Shown: positions 8,609 to 17,138, counted from the stretch's first letter. The stretch is 64,000 nucleotides of DNA from Nocardioides albertanoniae (GCF_006716315.1 NZ_VFOV01000001.1:4604501-4668500); one strand, 5' to 3'. The notes: generated from the sequence alone by a model not told the origin. Translations and numbers: made by a program.

Positions 8609-8977
8609 TCAGAGCTCAGGCTTCTCCTTGAGCCCTTCTTTCGGATCGAGAGGTCCACCGGGACCACAATCAGTGTGAGTGTGGGCGTGTTTGGCCGGAT
8701 CGGACGGGTCAAGACAGATGCCGAACGTGCTGCCGCGATGAAGGCTGTTGCCGTTGATCGTCTTGCGGCCGTAGAAGGTCTCTCCTTGGTACGTGTACTC
8801 ATAGACGACCCGGTAGCTGCTTCCCAGGTCCGTCAGATCGAGCACCTCGGCACTGTGGAGCTCGGTCAAGTTGCTCATGTCGGGCCCTTCTCTGTTGAAG
8901 AGGAACAGCACGACGCCGATGAAGATTGCGATCATCGCCACGACAATCCCAACAGCGGCCAGCACCCACTTGAGCAT
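8609..8977 (-). CDS. small single-pass membrane protein, unknown function
   Basis: A 122-residue protein with one N-terminal transmembrane helix (residues about 3-27, [20 protein letters not shown]) and an extracytoplasmic beta-rich domain with two cysteines (in FGICLD and HTDCGPG), possibly disulphide-bonded. It ends in a charged tail. The start ATG at 8977 has GGGAGAAG upstream. No family is recognised. It is convergent with the lytic transglycosylase (8 bases between stops) and lies downstream of the nusG terminator, so it probably has its own promoter in the short gap 8978-9023. Confidence 0.6.
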   Translation of the reverse strand: MLKWVLAAVGIVVAMIAIFIGVVLFLFNREGPDMSNLTELHSAEVLDLTDLGSSYRVVYEYTYQGETFYGRKTINGNSLHRGSTFGICLDPSDPAKHAHTHTDCGPGGPLDPKEGLKEKPEL

Positions 8978-9023
8978 GCGCTTCTCCCGCCTGAACAGTC
9001 GCTAGCGTCGGGTCACCAAATGC

Positions 9024-9058
9024 CGAGCGCCCTGCACCATCATGGTGCAGGGCGCTCG
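9024..9058 (-). terminator. hairpin terminator of secE-nusG
   Basis: A perfect 16-bp stem (9024-9039 with 9043-9058) with a three-base loop lies 10 bases after the nusG stop. It separates nusG from the following genes, including rplK. Confidence 0.82.
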
Positions 9059-9068
9059 AAGCGTACGT

Positions 9069-9923
9069 TCAGACCTTCTCGATCTGGTTGAACGAGAGCT
9101 CGACGGGGGTCTCGCGGCCGAAGATCTCCACGAGCGCCTTGACGCGCTGGGACTCGGCGTTGAGCTCGGTGATCGTGGCGTGGAGGGTGGCGAAGGGGCC
9201 GTCGACCACGGTGACCGAGTCGCCCTCGGCGAAGTCGACGACCTCGATGGGCTTCTTGGCGGTGCCGGTGGCACCAGGCGTGGCGGTGGCGGCCTCGCCG
9301 GCGGCGGCAGCCTCGGCCTCGGCCTGGGCGACGACGGCGGGGGCGAGCATGTTCTCGACCTCGGTCATCGACAGCGGCACCGGCTGGTGGCTGTGACCGA
9401 CGAAGCCGGTGACCGACGGGGTGTGGCGTACGGCCGACCAGGACTCGTCGGTGAGGTCCATCCGGACCAGCACGTAACCGGGGAGCACGGTGCGCTTGAC
9501 CATCTTGCGCTGGCCGTTCTTGATCTCCGGGACCTCTTCGGTGGGGACCACGATCTCGTGGATGTAGTCCTCCATGTTGAGGGAGACGATGCGGTTCTCC
9601 AGGTTGGACTTCACCCGGTTCTCCATGCCGGAGTAGGTGTGGATCACGAACCAGTCGCCCGGCTTCGCCCACAGCTCACGGCGGAACGCCTCGAGCGGGT
9701 CGTCGTCGGAGGCCTCGGGGGCCTCGCCCTCGACGATCTCGTCGAACGTCTCGTCGCCGGTCTCCTCGGCGTCGGTCTCCTCGGTGCCCGCCTCGTCGGT
9801 GAGCTCCTCGGGCGCAACCTCCTCGGTTGCGGCCTCTTCCGGCGCAGCCTCGGCAGGCACGTCAGCAGCGGCATCGGCCGCCTCGAGGACCTCGGTCTCC
9901 TCGGTGTAGTCCTGCTCAGACAC
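9069..9923 (-). CDS. nusG: transcription termination/antitermination factor NusG
   Basis: The 284-residue protein has a long acidic N-terminal extension (residues 1-90, rich in Glu, Asp, Thr, Ala) that is common in actinobacterial NusG. Then come the NGN domain ([21 protein letters not shown] ... [15 protein letters not shown]) and a C-terminal KOW domain ([13 protein letters not shown] ... [17 protein letters not shown]). An Ala/Glu/Thr-rich insert of about 35 residues lies between the domains. It binds RNA polymerase and Rho or S10. GTG at 9923 is the start: GGAG stands six bases upstream, and the longer frame runs back toward secE. Confidence 0.95.
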   Translation of the reverse strand: MSEQDYTEETEVLEAADAAADVPAEAAPEEAATEEVAPEELTDEAGTEETDAEETGDETFDEIVEGEAPEASDDDPLEAFRRELWAKPGDWFVIHTYSGMENRVKSNLENRIVSLNMEDYIHEIVVPTEEVPEIKNGQRKMVKRTVLPGYVLVRMDLTDESWSAVRHTPSVTGFVGHSHQPVPLSMTEVENMLAPAVVAQAEAEAAAAGEAATATPGATGTAKKPIEVVDFAEGDSVTVVDGPFATLHATITELNAESQRVKALVEIFGRETPVELSFNQIEKV

Positions 9924-9985
9924 GTGCTGCTCCAAACCGTTGAATGTGTATATCGGGTGTGGTCCGCGGGCCGGGGCCCACGCGA

Positions 9986-10231
9986 TCACGCGTCGCGGCC
10001 GCCGAACACCCAGAACATCAACTTGCCGAACCCGAGGTCAAGGCCGGCCGTGATGGCCATCATGACCAGGACGAAGACCAGGACCACGATGAAGTACGTC
10101 GTGAGCTGCTGCTGCGTCGGCCACACGACCTTGCGGAGCTCGGCCACGACCTGGCGGTAGAACGTCGGGATGCTGGTGCGTTTCTCCGACTTCTTCTCGT
10201 TCGGAGTCGGGACTGCCTTGCTGTCCGTCAC
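9986..10231 (-). CDS. secE: preprotein translocase subunit SecE
   Basis: The 81-residue protein has a charged cytoplasmic N-terminus, the amphipathic SecE segment [20 protein letters not shown], and one transmembrane helix ([20 protein letters not shown]). It clamps the SecY channel. GTG at 10231 is preferred, with GAAGG upstream; the longer frame would run back into tRNA-Trp. The order tRNA-Trp, secE, nusG is the usual one. Confidence 0.95.
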   Translation of the reverse strand: MTDSKAVPTPNEKKSEKRTSIPTFYRQVVAELRKVVWPTQQQLTTYFIVVLVFVLVMMAITAGLDLGFGKLMFWVFGGRDA

Positions 10232-10276
10232 GCCGTCACCTTCTCTCGAAACGTTTCCATCGCTGGTCCGGCTTTG

Positions 10277-10349
10277 CAGGGCACGAGGGACTTGAACCCC
10301 CAACCTTCGGTTTTGGAGACCGATGCTCTGCCAGTTGAGCTAGTGCCCT
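10277..10349 (-). tRNA. trpT: tRNA-Trp (anticodon CCA)
   Basis: The 73-base minus-strand sequence folds as a tRNA. The acceptor stem AGGGCAC/GTGCCCT has discriminator G, the anticodon loop is CTCCAAA, and the T-arm is GGGGG-TTCAAGT-CCCTC. CCA is not encoded. It lies directly upstream of secE. Confidence 0.97.
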
Positions 10350-10464
10350 ACGGAGGTCTGCATCAGAGGCGCGGTTGAGGGCGCAACTAACCATGTGGGA
10401 AGACCACCGTCGGTGAGTCTACGCACTCGGGTTAACACGTTCCAAACTGGGCACCCGTGACCCC

Positions 10465-10470
10465 TAGGAT
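10465..10470 (+). promoter_or_regulatory. -10 box TAGGAT before aminotransferase
   Basis: TAGGAT is followed by seven bases and then the ATG at 10478, consistent with a leaderless mRNA. No strong -35 is visible. Confidence 0.45.
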
Positions 10471-10477
10471 TGCGGGC

Positions 10478-11761
10478 ATGACCTCTCAATCCCGTCCCCT
10501 CGCCGAACTCTCACGCGAGGAACTCGAAGCGTTCGCAACGGAGCAGCGCACGGCGTACGACAACTTGGTGAGCAAGGGCCTGAAGCTCGATCTGACCCGG
10601 GGCAAGCCCTCGGCGGACCAGCTCGATCTCTCCGACGGCATGCTCCAGCTGCCCAAGTCGACGACCGCCCCGGACGGCACCGACACACGCAACTACGGCG
10701 GCCTCGCCGGCGGCATCGAGATCCGCGAGATCTTCGCCGAGCTGCTCGGCCTGGAGACCGACCAGCTCATCGCCGGAGGCAGCTCGAGCCTCACGATGAT
10801 GCGCGACACGCTGACCTACCTCTGGCTTCACGGCGCCGTCGACAGCGAGCGCCCGTGGGGCCGCGAGGAGACGGTGAAGTTCGTCTGCCCGGTGCCCGGC
10901 TACGACCGCCACTTCACCCTGCTGAAGTGGTTCGGGATCGAGATGGTGCCGGTGCCGATGGGCGCCGACGGACCCGACGCCGAGGCGATCGCGGCCCTCG
11001 TCAAGGACGACGCGTCGATCAAGGGCATGTGGCTGGTGCCGACCTACGCCAACCCGACCGGTGACGTCACCTCGCAGGAGATCGCCGAGCGGCTCTCCTC
11101 GATGCCGACCGCAGCTCCCGACTTCAAGATCTTCTGGGACAACGCCTACGCGCTGCACCACCTGACCCCGGCGGAGACCAAGACCGCCGACATCGTCTCG
11201 CTGGCCAACGCCGCCGGCAACCCGCACCGGCCGCTGCTGTTCGCCTCGACCTCGAAGATGACCTACGCCGGCGCCGGTGTCGCGTTCTTCGGCGGGTCCA
11301 AGGACAACGTCGCCTGGTGGCTCGACCACCTCAGCCACGGCGCGATCGGCCCCGACAAGGTCAACCACCTGCGCCATGCCGAGTTCTTCGGCTCGGCGGC
11401 CGGTGTGCGTGAGCACATGGCCAAGCACCGCGACCTGCTCGCGCCGCGGTTCGCCGCCGTCGAGGACGAGCTCGCCCGTGAGCTCGCCGGGCTCGACGTG
11501 GCGTCCTGGACCCGACCGGCCGGCGGCTACTTCGTCAGCCTCGACGTGCTGCCCGGCACCGCCTCCCGCGTGATCGAGCTCGCCAAGGGTGCCGGCGTCG
11601 CGCTGACCCCGGCCGGATCGGCCTTCCCCGGCAAGCACGACCCGGACGACACCAACATCCGGCTGGCCCCGAGCTTCCCGCCGTTGGAGCAGGTCGAGGG
11701 AGCGACGGAGGTCGTCACCGTGTGCGTGAAGCTGGCCGCGGCCGAGAAGCTGCTCGCATGA
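10478..11761 (+). CDS. PLP-dependent aminotransferase (MocR-type aspartate aminotransferase family)
   Basis: A 427-residue fold-type I aminotransferase. The Schiff-base lysine is in STSKMTYAG (Lys260), and the cofactor-binding Asn/Asp/Tyr lie in PTYANPTGD and FWDNAYALHHL. It matches the Aminotran_MocR family, stand-alone enzymes without a DNA-binding domain, thought to act on aspartate or related amino acids in the cytoplasm. The ATG at 10478 is favoured by the leaderless promoter; an in-frame start at 10457 is less likely. The gene ends in an ATGA overlap with the adenosine deaminase gene, so the two are cotranscribed. Confidence 0.88.
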   Translation: MTSQSRPLAELSREELEAFATEQRTAYDNLVSKGLKLDLTRGKPSADQLDLSDGMLQLPKSTTAPDGTDTRNYGGLAGGIEIREIFAELLGLETDQLIAGGSSSLTMMRDTLTYLWLHGAVDSERPWGREETVKFVCPVPGYDRHFTLLKWFGIEMVPVPMGADGPDAEAIAALVKDDASIKGMWLVPTYANPTGDVTSQEIAERLSSMPTAAPDFKIFWDNAYALHHLTPAETKTADIVSLANAAGNPHRPLLFASTSKMTYAGAGVAFFGGSKDNVAWWLDHLSHGAIGPDKVNHLRHAEFFGSAAGVREHMAKHRDLLAPRFAAVEDELARELAGLDVASWTRPAGGYFVSLDVLPGTASRVIELAKGAGVALTPAGSAFPGKHDPDDTNIRLAPSFPPLEQVEGATEVVTVCVKLAAAEKLLA

Positions 11762-12822
11762 GCGGTGACCGCTCCGAGCACGACCGCCGCGACCTGCGTA
11801 CGCTGCCGAAGGCTCACCTGCACCTGCACTTCACCGGCGCGATGCGCCACGAGACGCTGCTCGAGCTGGCCGCCCGGGACGGGATCCGGCTGCCCGAGCA
11901 GCTGGTCTCCGACTGGCCGCCGACGCTGAGCGCGGCCGACGAGAAGGGCTGGTTCCGGTTCCAGCGGCTCTACGACGTGGCGCGGTCGGTGCTGCGCACC
12001 GAGGCCGACATCCGGCGGCTCGTCATGGAGGTCGCCGAGGACGACGTACGCGACGGTGGCAGATGGCTCGAGATCCAGGTCGACCCGTCGGGCTATGCGG
12101 CGAAGTTCGGCGGGATCACCACGTTCACGGATCTGGTCCTCGACGCCGTCGCCGACGCCGAGCGGGAGACCGGGCTCGGGATCGCGGTGATCATCGCGTC
12201 CAACCGCACCCGGCACCCGATGGACGCGCGGATCTTGGCGCGCCTCGCCGGGCAGTACGTCGACCACGGCGTGGTCGGGTTCGGGCTCTCCAACGACGAG
12301 CGTCGCGGGCGCACCGAGGAGTTCGACCACGCCTTCCGGATCGCCGAACGGGCCGGGCTGCGGCTGATGCCCCACGGCGGCGAGCTGCGCGGGCCCGAGC
12401 ACATCCGCACCGTGCTCGGCTCGCTGCACGCGACCCGGCTGGGCCACGGCGTACGTGCGGCCGAGGATCCGGCCCTGCTCGACGAGATCGTGCGGGCGGG
12501 CGTCGCACTGGAGGTCTGCCCGACCTCCAACGTCTCGCTCGGGGTCTACTCCGACCTCACCTCGGTGCCGCTGCCGCAGCTGCTCGACGCCGGGGCCACC
12601 GTGGCTCTCGGGGCCGACGACCCGCTGCTGTTCGGCTCTCGCCTGGCCGCCCAGTACGCCACCATGCGGGCCGCTCACGAGCTCACCGACGAGACCCTCG
12701 CCGACCTGGCGCGGATGTCGATCACCGCCTCTGCCGCACCCGAGGCGACCAAGAAGACGCTGCTCACCGAGGTCGACGACTGGATCAACACGCCCTCGCA
12801 GACCACCGAGCGGCAGAGTTAA
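11758..12822 (+). CDS. add: adenosine deaminase
   Basis: The 354-residue protein carries the zinc-binding HLHLHFTG motif (residues 20-27), the catalytic histidine-glutamate region MPHGGE (HAGE in most relatives), RLGHGV, ALEVCPTSN and ALGADDPLLF with the metal-binding aspartates. It hydrolyses adenosine to inosine and ammonia, or acts on a related aminopurine. The start codon overlaps the aminotransferase stop (ATGA). The gene pair sits between tRNA-Trp/secE and murB as in other actinobacteria, so it belongs to the conserved neighbourhood. Confidence 0.88.
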   Translation: MSGDRSEHDRRDLRTLPKAHLHLHFTGAMRHETLLELAARDGIRLPEQLVSDWPPTLSAADEKGWFRFQRLYDVARSVLRTEADIRRLVMEVAEDDVRDGGRWLEIQVDPSGYAAKFGGITTFTDLVLDAVADAERETGLGIAVIIASNRTRHPMDARILARLAGQYVDHGVVGFGLSNDERRGRTEEFDHAFRIAERAGLRLMPHGGELRGPEHIRTVLGSLHATRLGHGVRAAEDPALLDEIVRAGVALEVCPTSNVSLGVYSDLTSVPLPQLLDAGATVALGADDPLLFGSRLAAQYATMRAAHELTDETLADLARMSITASAAPEATKKTLLTEVDDWINTPSQTTERQS

Positions 12823-12828
12823 GACACA

Positions 12829-13464
12829 ATGTCGGACATGACGAACCCGTCCGACGACCAGCCCGACCCCAACCAGCCGGCCGACGGCTCGACCCCGCCG
12901 CCTCCGGCCTCGCCCGACGCTGCCCCGGAGCAGGCCCAGCAGCCGGGTCAGCCGGACCCGACGCAGCCGGCGTACGGCCAGACCTACGGTGAGCAGCCGG
13001 CCAACCCCTACGGTGGCGCGACCTTCGACCAGAAGCCGCCGGCAGCGTCCTACGGCACCCCGCCGCCCCCGCCGCCCGCCTACGGCGCCCAGCCCGGCTA
13101 CGGCGCCCAGCCCTACGGCGGGCAGGCTCCCTACGGGGCCGGTGTCGGCCAGCCCGACTCCGGCTCGACCACGGCGATGGTGCTGGGCATCATCGGCGTC
13201 GCGGGCGGCCTCGCCTGCTACCTGCCGCTGCTCGCTTCGCCGTTCGCCCTGTTCCTCGGCCTGGCTTCCAAGAAGCGGATCGACGCGTCCAACGGTGGCC
13301 TCACCGGCCGTGGCCAGGCGCAGGCCGGCTTCATCCTCGGCATCATCGGCACCGTGATCCTGGTGCTCGGCATCCTGCTGATCGTCGGCCTCGTGATCAT
13401 CGGCATCAGCGGCGGCTTCGACGACCCGTCGTCCTCCTACGAGCCCTACGACAGCGGGATCTGA
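12829..13464 (+). CDS. DUF4190 membrane protein with Pro/Gly/Tyr-rich N-terminus
   Basis: The 211-residue protein has a disordered first half (about residues 1-110) rich in Pro, Gly, Gln and Tyr, with repeats such as YGAQPGYGAQPYGG. Two transmembrane helices follow (AMVLGIIGVAGGLACYLPLL and GFILGIIGTVILVLGILLIVG) around the DUF4190 loop. Function is unknown; such proteins often sit at the cell envelope or division site. The next gene encodes a paralogue two bases downstream, so the two form an operon with rlmC. Confidence 0.75.
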   Translation: MSDMTNPSDDQPDPNQPADGSTPPPPASPDAAPEQAQQPGQPDPTQPAYGQTYGEQPANPYGGATFDQKPPAASYGTPPPPPPAYGAQPGYGAQPYGGQAPYGAGVGQPDSGSTTAMVLGIIGVAGGLACYLPLLASPFALFLGLASKKRIDASNGGLTGRGQAQAGFILGIIGTVILVLGILLIVGLVIIGISGGFDDPSSSYEPYDSGI

Positions 13465-13466
13465 GG

Positions 13467-13910
13467 ATGACGACGCCTCCTCCCGAGAACCAGCCCGGCT
13501 ACGGCCAGCCTGCCGGATACGGGGCCACCCCGCAGCCGCCCTACGCGCAGGCGCCCTACGGCTACCCGCAGGCGCCGCCGCACCCCGAGGCCAACACGGC
13601 GATGGTCTTCGGCATCGTCGGGCTCTGCCTCTCGGTCATGTGCGGCGGCATCGGCGTCTTCGTCGCGCCGTTCGGCTGGGCGAAGGGCCGGCGGGTGATG
13701 CGCGAGATCGACGCCAACCCGGCCGCCTACAGCGGTCGCGGCAACGCGCAGGCGGGTTTCATCACCGGCCTGATCGGCACGATCTTCGGCGGGCTCTACA
13801 TGCTCTTCTGGATCGCCTACATCGTGTTCATCATCGTGATGGTCGTGAACGGCATCGGCGAGAGCAGCTCCTTCGACAGCGTCGACGCGATGCTGGGCAG
13901 CCGTCTCTGA
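13467..13910 (+). CDS. DUF4190 membrane protein, paralogue
   Basis: The 147-residue protein has a shorter Pro/Gly/Tyr-rich N-terminus (residues 1-40, repeated YGYPQAPP-type sequence), then two hydrophobic helices with the DUF4190 pattern (NTAMVFGIVGLCLSVMCGG ... RGNAQAGFITGLIGTIFGG). It shares the loop motif RG-x-AQAGFI with the preceding protein, so the pair arose by tandem duplication. Function unknown. Confidence 0.72.
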   Translation: MTTPPPENQPGYGQPAGYGATPQPPYAQAPYGYPQAPPHPEANTAMVFGIVGLCLSVMCGGIGVFVAPFGWAKGRRVMREIDANPAAYSGRGNAQAGFITGLIGTIFGGLYMLFWIAYIVFIIVMVVNGIGESSSFDSVDAMLGSRL

Positions 13911-13913
13911 GGG

Positions 13914-15032
13914 ATGGACTGCGCCTACTTCACCGCGGGTGCCTGCCGCTCCTGCCGCTGGCTGGAGACGGCATACGCGGATCAGCTGACGCAGAAGCAG
14001 CGGCGGGTCGAGACCGCGCTCGCCGCGTACGACCTGCGCTGGGAGGAGCCGGTCTCGAGCCCGGAGGCCGGCTTCCGTAACAAGGCGAAGATGGTCGTCG
14101 CCGGCTCGGTCGAGGCGCCGACGCTGGGGATCCTGTCGCACGACGGGCTCGGCGTCGACCTGCTGGCCTGCGGGCTGCACACGCCGGGGCTGCAGGCCGC
14201 GCTGCCGGTGCTCTCACGGTTCGTCACCACCGCACGGATGACGCCCTACTCGGTGCCGGAGCGGCGCGGCGAGCTCAAGCACGTGATCCTCACCGAGGCG
14301 CCCAGCGGCGAGCTGATGGTGCGCTGGGTGCTGCGCTCGACCGAGGCGATCTCCCGGTTGCGCAAGCACCTGCCCGCGCTCCTGGAGGAGCTGCCGATCG
14401 CCGTCGCCTCGGCGAACATCCAGCCGGAGCACAAGGCCGTGATCGAGGGGCCCGAGGAGATCTTCCTGACCGATCGTGAGGCGCTCACGATGGAGGTCAA
14501 CGGCATCGGGCTGCGGCTGCGCCCGCACTCGTTCTTCCAGACCAACACCGCCGTCGCGGCCGCCCTCTACCGTCACGCCCGCGACCTGGTGACCTCGGTG
14601 GCCTCGACGTCGGTCTGGGACCTCTACTGCGGCGTCGGTGGCTTCGGGCTGCACCTCGCCGCGCCGGGCCGGGAGGTGCTCGGCGTCGAGTCGAGCGAGC
14701 AGGCCATCGAGGCGGCCGCCTCGACCGCCGCAGACCTGGGCCTCTCCGGCACCAGCTGGGTGGCCGGCGACGCCGCTGCGTACGCCACCTCCTCGGCCAC
14801 CGCGCCCGAGCTGGTCATCGTCAACCCACCGAGGCGCGGCATCGGCTCCGCGCTCGCCGGATGGCTCGAGGCGTCAGGGGTCGAGCACGTCGTCTACTCC
14901 TCCTGCAACGTCGACACCCTCGCCCGCGACCTGGGTGAGATGCCCTCGCTGCGACCCGTCTCGGCGCGACTGCTCGACATGTTCCCGAACACCGACCACC
15001 ACGAGGTGCTCGTGCTCCTGCAGCGTCGCTGA
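13914..15032 (+). CDS. rlmC: 23S rRNA (uracil-C5)-methyltransferase, RlmC/RumB type
   Basis: The 372-residue protein has N-terminal cysteines C3, C11 and C14 plus a later one (LLACGLH), expected to hold a 4Fe-4S cluster. The SAM-binding Rossmann domain follows, with FFQTN, DLYCGVGGFGL, VNPPRRG and the nucleophile cysteine in YSSCNVDTLARDL. It methylates U747 (or an equivalent uridine) of 23S rRNA. The TrmA/RlmD-type TRAM domain is absent, which fits RlmC. It follows the DUF4190 gene by three bases. Confidence 0.85.
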   Translation: MDCAYFTAGACRSCRWLETAYADQLTQKQRRVETALAAYDLRWEEPVSSPEAGFRNKAKMVVAGSVEAPTLGILSHDGLGVDLLACGLHTPGLQAALPVLSRFVTTARMTPYSVPERRGELKHVILTEAPSGELMVRWVLRSTEAISRLRKHLPALLEELPIAVASANIQPEHKAVIEGPEEIFLTDREALTMEVNGIGLRLRPHSFFQTNTAVAAALYRHARDLVTSVASTSVWDLYCGVGGFGLHLAAPGREVLGVESSEQAIEAAASTAADLGLSGTSWVAGDAAAYATSSATAPELVIVNPPRRGIGSALAGWLEASGVEHVVYSSCNVDTLARDLGEMPSLRPVSARLLDMFPNTDHHEVLVLLQRR

Positions 15033-15051
15033 CGCCGCGTGGGAGGGAGGT

Positions 15052-16104
15052 TCAGAGGCGTACGCCGAGCATGACGGGTTCGTTGACCAGCACGATGCCG
15101 TACGCCGCCTCGACGCCGTCGCGGATCTCCCTCGCCAGGACGAGGAGATCCTCGGTGGTGCCGTTGCCGCGGTTGGTGAGGGCGAGCGTGTGCTTGGTCG
15201 AGAGGGAGACCCGGCCTTCCAGGCCGGCCGGGGCGTGGCCCTTCTTGAAGCCCGCGTGGTCGATGAGCCAGGCGGCGGACGTCTTCACCGAGCCGTCGGG
15301 CTGGGGGTAGGCGGGGGCGCCCTCGGGCACGTCGTCGGGCGAGACCACCGGGTTGGTGAAGAACGAGCCCGCCGACCAGGTGTCGTGGTCGGCCTCGTCG
15401 ATGACCATGCCCTTGCTGCTGCGCAGGTCGAGCACGGCCTCGCGGATGTGCTTGGACGGCACCCGGGTGCCCTGCTCGACACCGAGGGCGCCGGCGAGCT
15501 GGGCGTAGGCGATCGGCGAGCCGGTCTCGCCGTCGGTGCCCAGCCGGAAGGTGACCTCGAGGACCACGCTGCTGCCCGGGTCTGCCTTGAAGAGCGACCA
15601 GCGGTAGCCGAACCGGCACTCCTCCGCGGTGAACGTACGCAGCTCGCGCAGCCCACGGTCGAAGACCTTGACGCTCTCGATGGTCTGCGACACGTCTTGG
15701 CCGTAGGCACCGACGTTCTGGATCGGGGTGGCGCCGACGCTGCCGGGGATGCCCGAGAGCGCCTCGACGCCGCTCCAGCCCTTGTCGACGGCGGTCGCCA
15801 CGAACTCGTCCCAGGCCTCCCCTGCCGCCACGGTCACGCGTACGCCGCCCTCGACCGTCTCCGCCACCACACCGGTGGTCGCGAGCTTGATGACGGTGCC
15901 GGGGAACCCGGCGTCGGCGACGATCAGGTTGCTCCCGCCGCCCAGCACGAGCACGTTCTTGCCGGCTTCGTCGGCGGCCGTGACCGCCTCGATGATCTCC
16001 GTCTCGGTCGTCGCGGTGACGAACTCGGCCGCCGGGCCGCCGAGGTGGAAGGTGGTGTGTTCGGCGAGGTTCTCAGGCACGTTCTCAGGCACGTTCTCAG
16101 GCAC
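15052..16104 (-). CDS. murB: UDP-N-acetylenolpyruvoylglucosamine reductase
   Basis: The 350-residue protein has the FAD-binding signature VLGGGSNLIVAD, the type I MurB motif PGSVGATPIQNVGAYGQDV, and the catalytic serine region AGSFFTNPVVS. It reduces UDP-GlcNAc-enolpyruvate to UDP-MurNAc in cell wall synthesis. The beginning is unusual: three tandem 12-bp units each start with GTG (16104, 16092, 16080), giving Val/Met-Pro-Glu-Asn three times and three possible starts. The first overlaps the MaoC gene stop by eight bases. Confidence 0.93.
   Translation of the reverse strand: MPENVPENVPENLAEHTTFHLGGPAAEFVTATTETEIIEAVTAADEAGKNVLVLGGGSNLIVADAGFPGTVIKLATTGVVAETVEGGVRVTVAAGEAWDEFVATAVDKGWSGVEALSGIPGSVGATPIQNVGAYGQDVSQTIESVKVFDRGLRELRTFTAEECRFGYRWSLFKADPGSSVVLEVTFRLGTDGETGSPIAYAQLAGALGVEQGTRVPSKHIREAVLDLRSSKGMVIDEADHDTWSAGSFFTNPVVSPDDVPEGAPAYPQPDGSVKTSAAWLIDHAGFKKGHAPAGLEGRVSLSTKHTLALTNRGNGTTEDLLVLAREIRDGVEAAYGIVLVNEPVMLGVRL
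16069..16104 (-). repeat. 3 x 12-bp tandem repeat with GTG starts at the 5' end of murB
   Basis: Three identical 12-base units (GTGCCTGAGAAC on the minus strand) run at 16104-16093, 16092-16081 and 16080-16069, in frame with murB. Each begins with a usable GTG. Confidence 0.9.
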
Positions 16105-16495
16105 GCACGGTCACCTTCGGCATACCGAGGACCTTCTGGTCGCCGCTGGTCACGGTGAGCTGGATGGTCACGAGCCCGTCGTCGACCGACTTGACCGTGC
16201 CGTCGACCGTGACCGCGGTGCCCTCGTCGTCATCGGGCACGACGACCGGGTTGGTGAACTTGGCGCCCAGGTCGACGACCTCGGCACCGTCGGTCCACTC
16301 CGCGACCGCGCGGGCGACCAGGGCCATGGTGAACATGCCGTGAGCGATCACGCCGGGCAGACCGACCGCGGTGGCCACCCGGTCGGACCAGTGGATCGGG
16401 TTGAAGTCGCCGCTCGCACCGGCGTAGCGCACCAGCGACGCTCGGGTGATCGGATAGGTCTTCGGGGCCAGCTCGGCGCCTGCTTCGAGCGCCAT
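16097..16495 (-). CDS. MaoC-type dehydratase, HadB-like
   Basis: The 132-residue hot-dog-fold protein has the R-hydratase 2 motif SGDFNPIHWSD with catalytic Asp and His, and the substrate-helix sequence PGVIAHGMFTM. It probably dehydrates 3-hydroxyacyl chains together with the neighbouring HadA-like subunit. In mycobacteria this pair serves FAS-II; whether this organism has a comparable FAS-II role is unknown. The ATG at 16495 forms a TGATG junction with the hadA-like stop. Confidence 0.85.
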   Translation of the reverse strand: MALEAGAELAPKTYPITRASLVRYAGASGDFNPIHWSDRVATAVGLPGVIAHGMFTMALVARAVAEWTDGAEVVDLGAKFTNPVVVPDDDEGTAVTVDGTVKSVDDGLVTIQLTVTSGDQKVLGMPKVTVRA

Positions 16496-16902
16496 CACGC
16501 GACCTCCGCCGCTCGGTGGACCAGAGTGGCCGAGGTGGTGCACACGAGCGCGCCAGCCTCGTCGGTGATCGCCGAGACGGTGCCGATGATGTCGTTGCCG
16601 CCGATCTGGCGCAGCGTCGCGACGCTCAGGGAGGTGGTGAGCACGTCGCCGGGCGCGATCGGCCGGGCGTAGGAGAACTTCTGCTCGCCGTGCACGATCC
16701 GGGACAGCTCGACCTCGACATCGTCGAGGAAGGCGTTCATCGCGTCGAAGGCGAGCACGATCGGGAACGTCGCCGGCACCTGGTCGCCGCTCTCCCAGCC
16801 CAGACCGGAGGCGGCAGCGAACTCCCGCACCTTCTCCTCGGTGACCCGATAGGGCCTGGTCGGAGGAAACACGCGCCCTACGAGCGACCCATCGACTGCC
16901 AT
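16495..16902 (-). CDS. MaoC N-terminal-domain dehydratase, HadA-like
   Basis: The 135-residue protein begins MAVDGSLVGRVFPPTRPYRV, as HadA-type proteins do, and contains the FAS1-like dehydratase stretch VPATFPIVLAFDAMNAFL and HGEQKFSYARPIAPGD. It is the partner subunit that binds the acyl chain, while the HadB-like protein encoded next supplies the catalytic residues. The ATG at 16902 is supported by a TAGAGT box seven bases upstream; an upstream in-frame extension runs through the repeat-rich intergenic region and is rejected. Confidence 0.86.
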   Translation of the reverse strand: MAVDGSLVGRVFPPTRPYRVTEEKVREFAAASGLGWESGDQVPATFPIVLAFDAMNAFLDDVEVELSRIVHGEQKFSYARPIAPGDVLTTSLSVATLRQIGGNDIIGTVSAITDEAGALVCTTSATLVHRAAEVA

Positions 16903-16909
16903 GCGTACA

Positions 16910-16915
16910 ACTCTA
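16910..16915 (-). promoter_or_regulatory. -10 box TAGAGT of the MaoC pair
   Basis: TAGAGT on the minus strand is seven bases before the ATG at 16902, implying a leaderless mRNA. Confidence 0.48.
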
Positions 16916-16924
16916 GTGGCCCGT

Positions 16925-17036
16925 CGAGAAGTCACGTACGCCGCCCGAAGCGTCACTTCTGCAGGTCGAGCTGGCACCGCGTCGACGTCTCGACCTGCAG
17001 GGGTGACTTCTCGGCCTGCGGGAGTGACTTCTCGAG
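16925..17036. repeat. nested inverted repeat cluster of GTGACTTCTCG units
   Basis: The core dyad has 19-base arms (16952-16970 and 16989-17007, 17 of 19 pairs) with an 18-base spacer. Flanking copies of the same unit add CGAGAAGTCAC at 16925-16935 on the left and GTGACTTCTCG at 17003-17013 and 17024-17034 on the right. The arrangement is two units in one direction, then two in the other. It fills the gap between the MaoC promoter and the rpmG terminator. Confidence 0.7.
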
Positions 17037-17047
17037 CTTTGAAATGA

Positions 17048-17100
17048 CGAACGCCCCGCTTCGCTGCCATCTGGAACTCAGTGGCGGAGCGGGGCGTTCG
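17048..17100 (-). terminator. long hairpin terminator of rpmG
   Basis: CGAACGCCCCGC (17048-17059) pairs perfectly with 17089-17100, and pairing continues imperfectly inward. It begins 38 bases after the rpmG stop. Confidence 0.75.
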
Positions 17101-17138
17101 GAGCGCCAATCAGCGTTGCGCTCTGTGTGAAGCTGGGT

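Noticed and set aside
11527..12678. A 383-codon minus-strand frame over the adenosine deaminase gene
   Set aside because: The plus strand encodes a clear adenosine deaminase; the minus frame has no recognisable motif.
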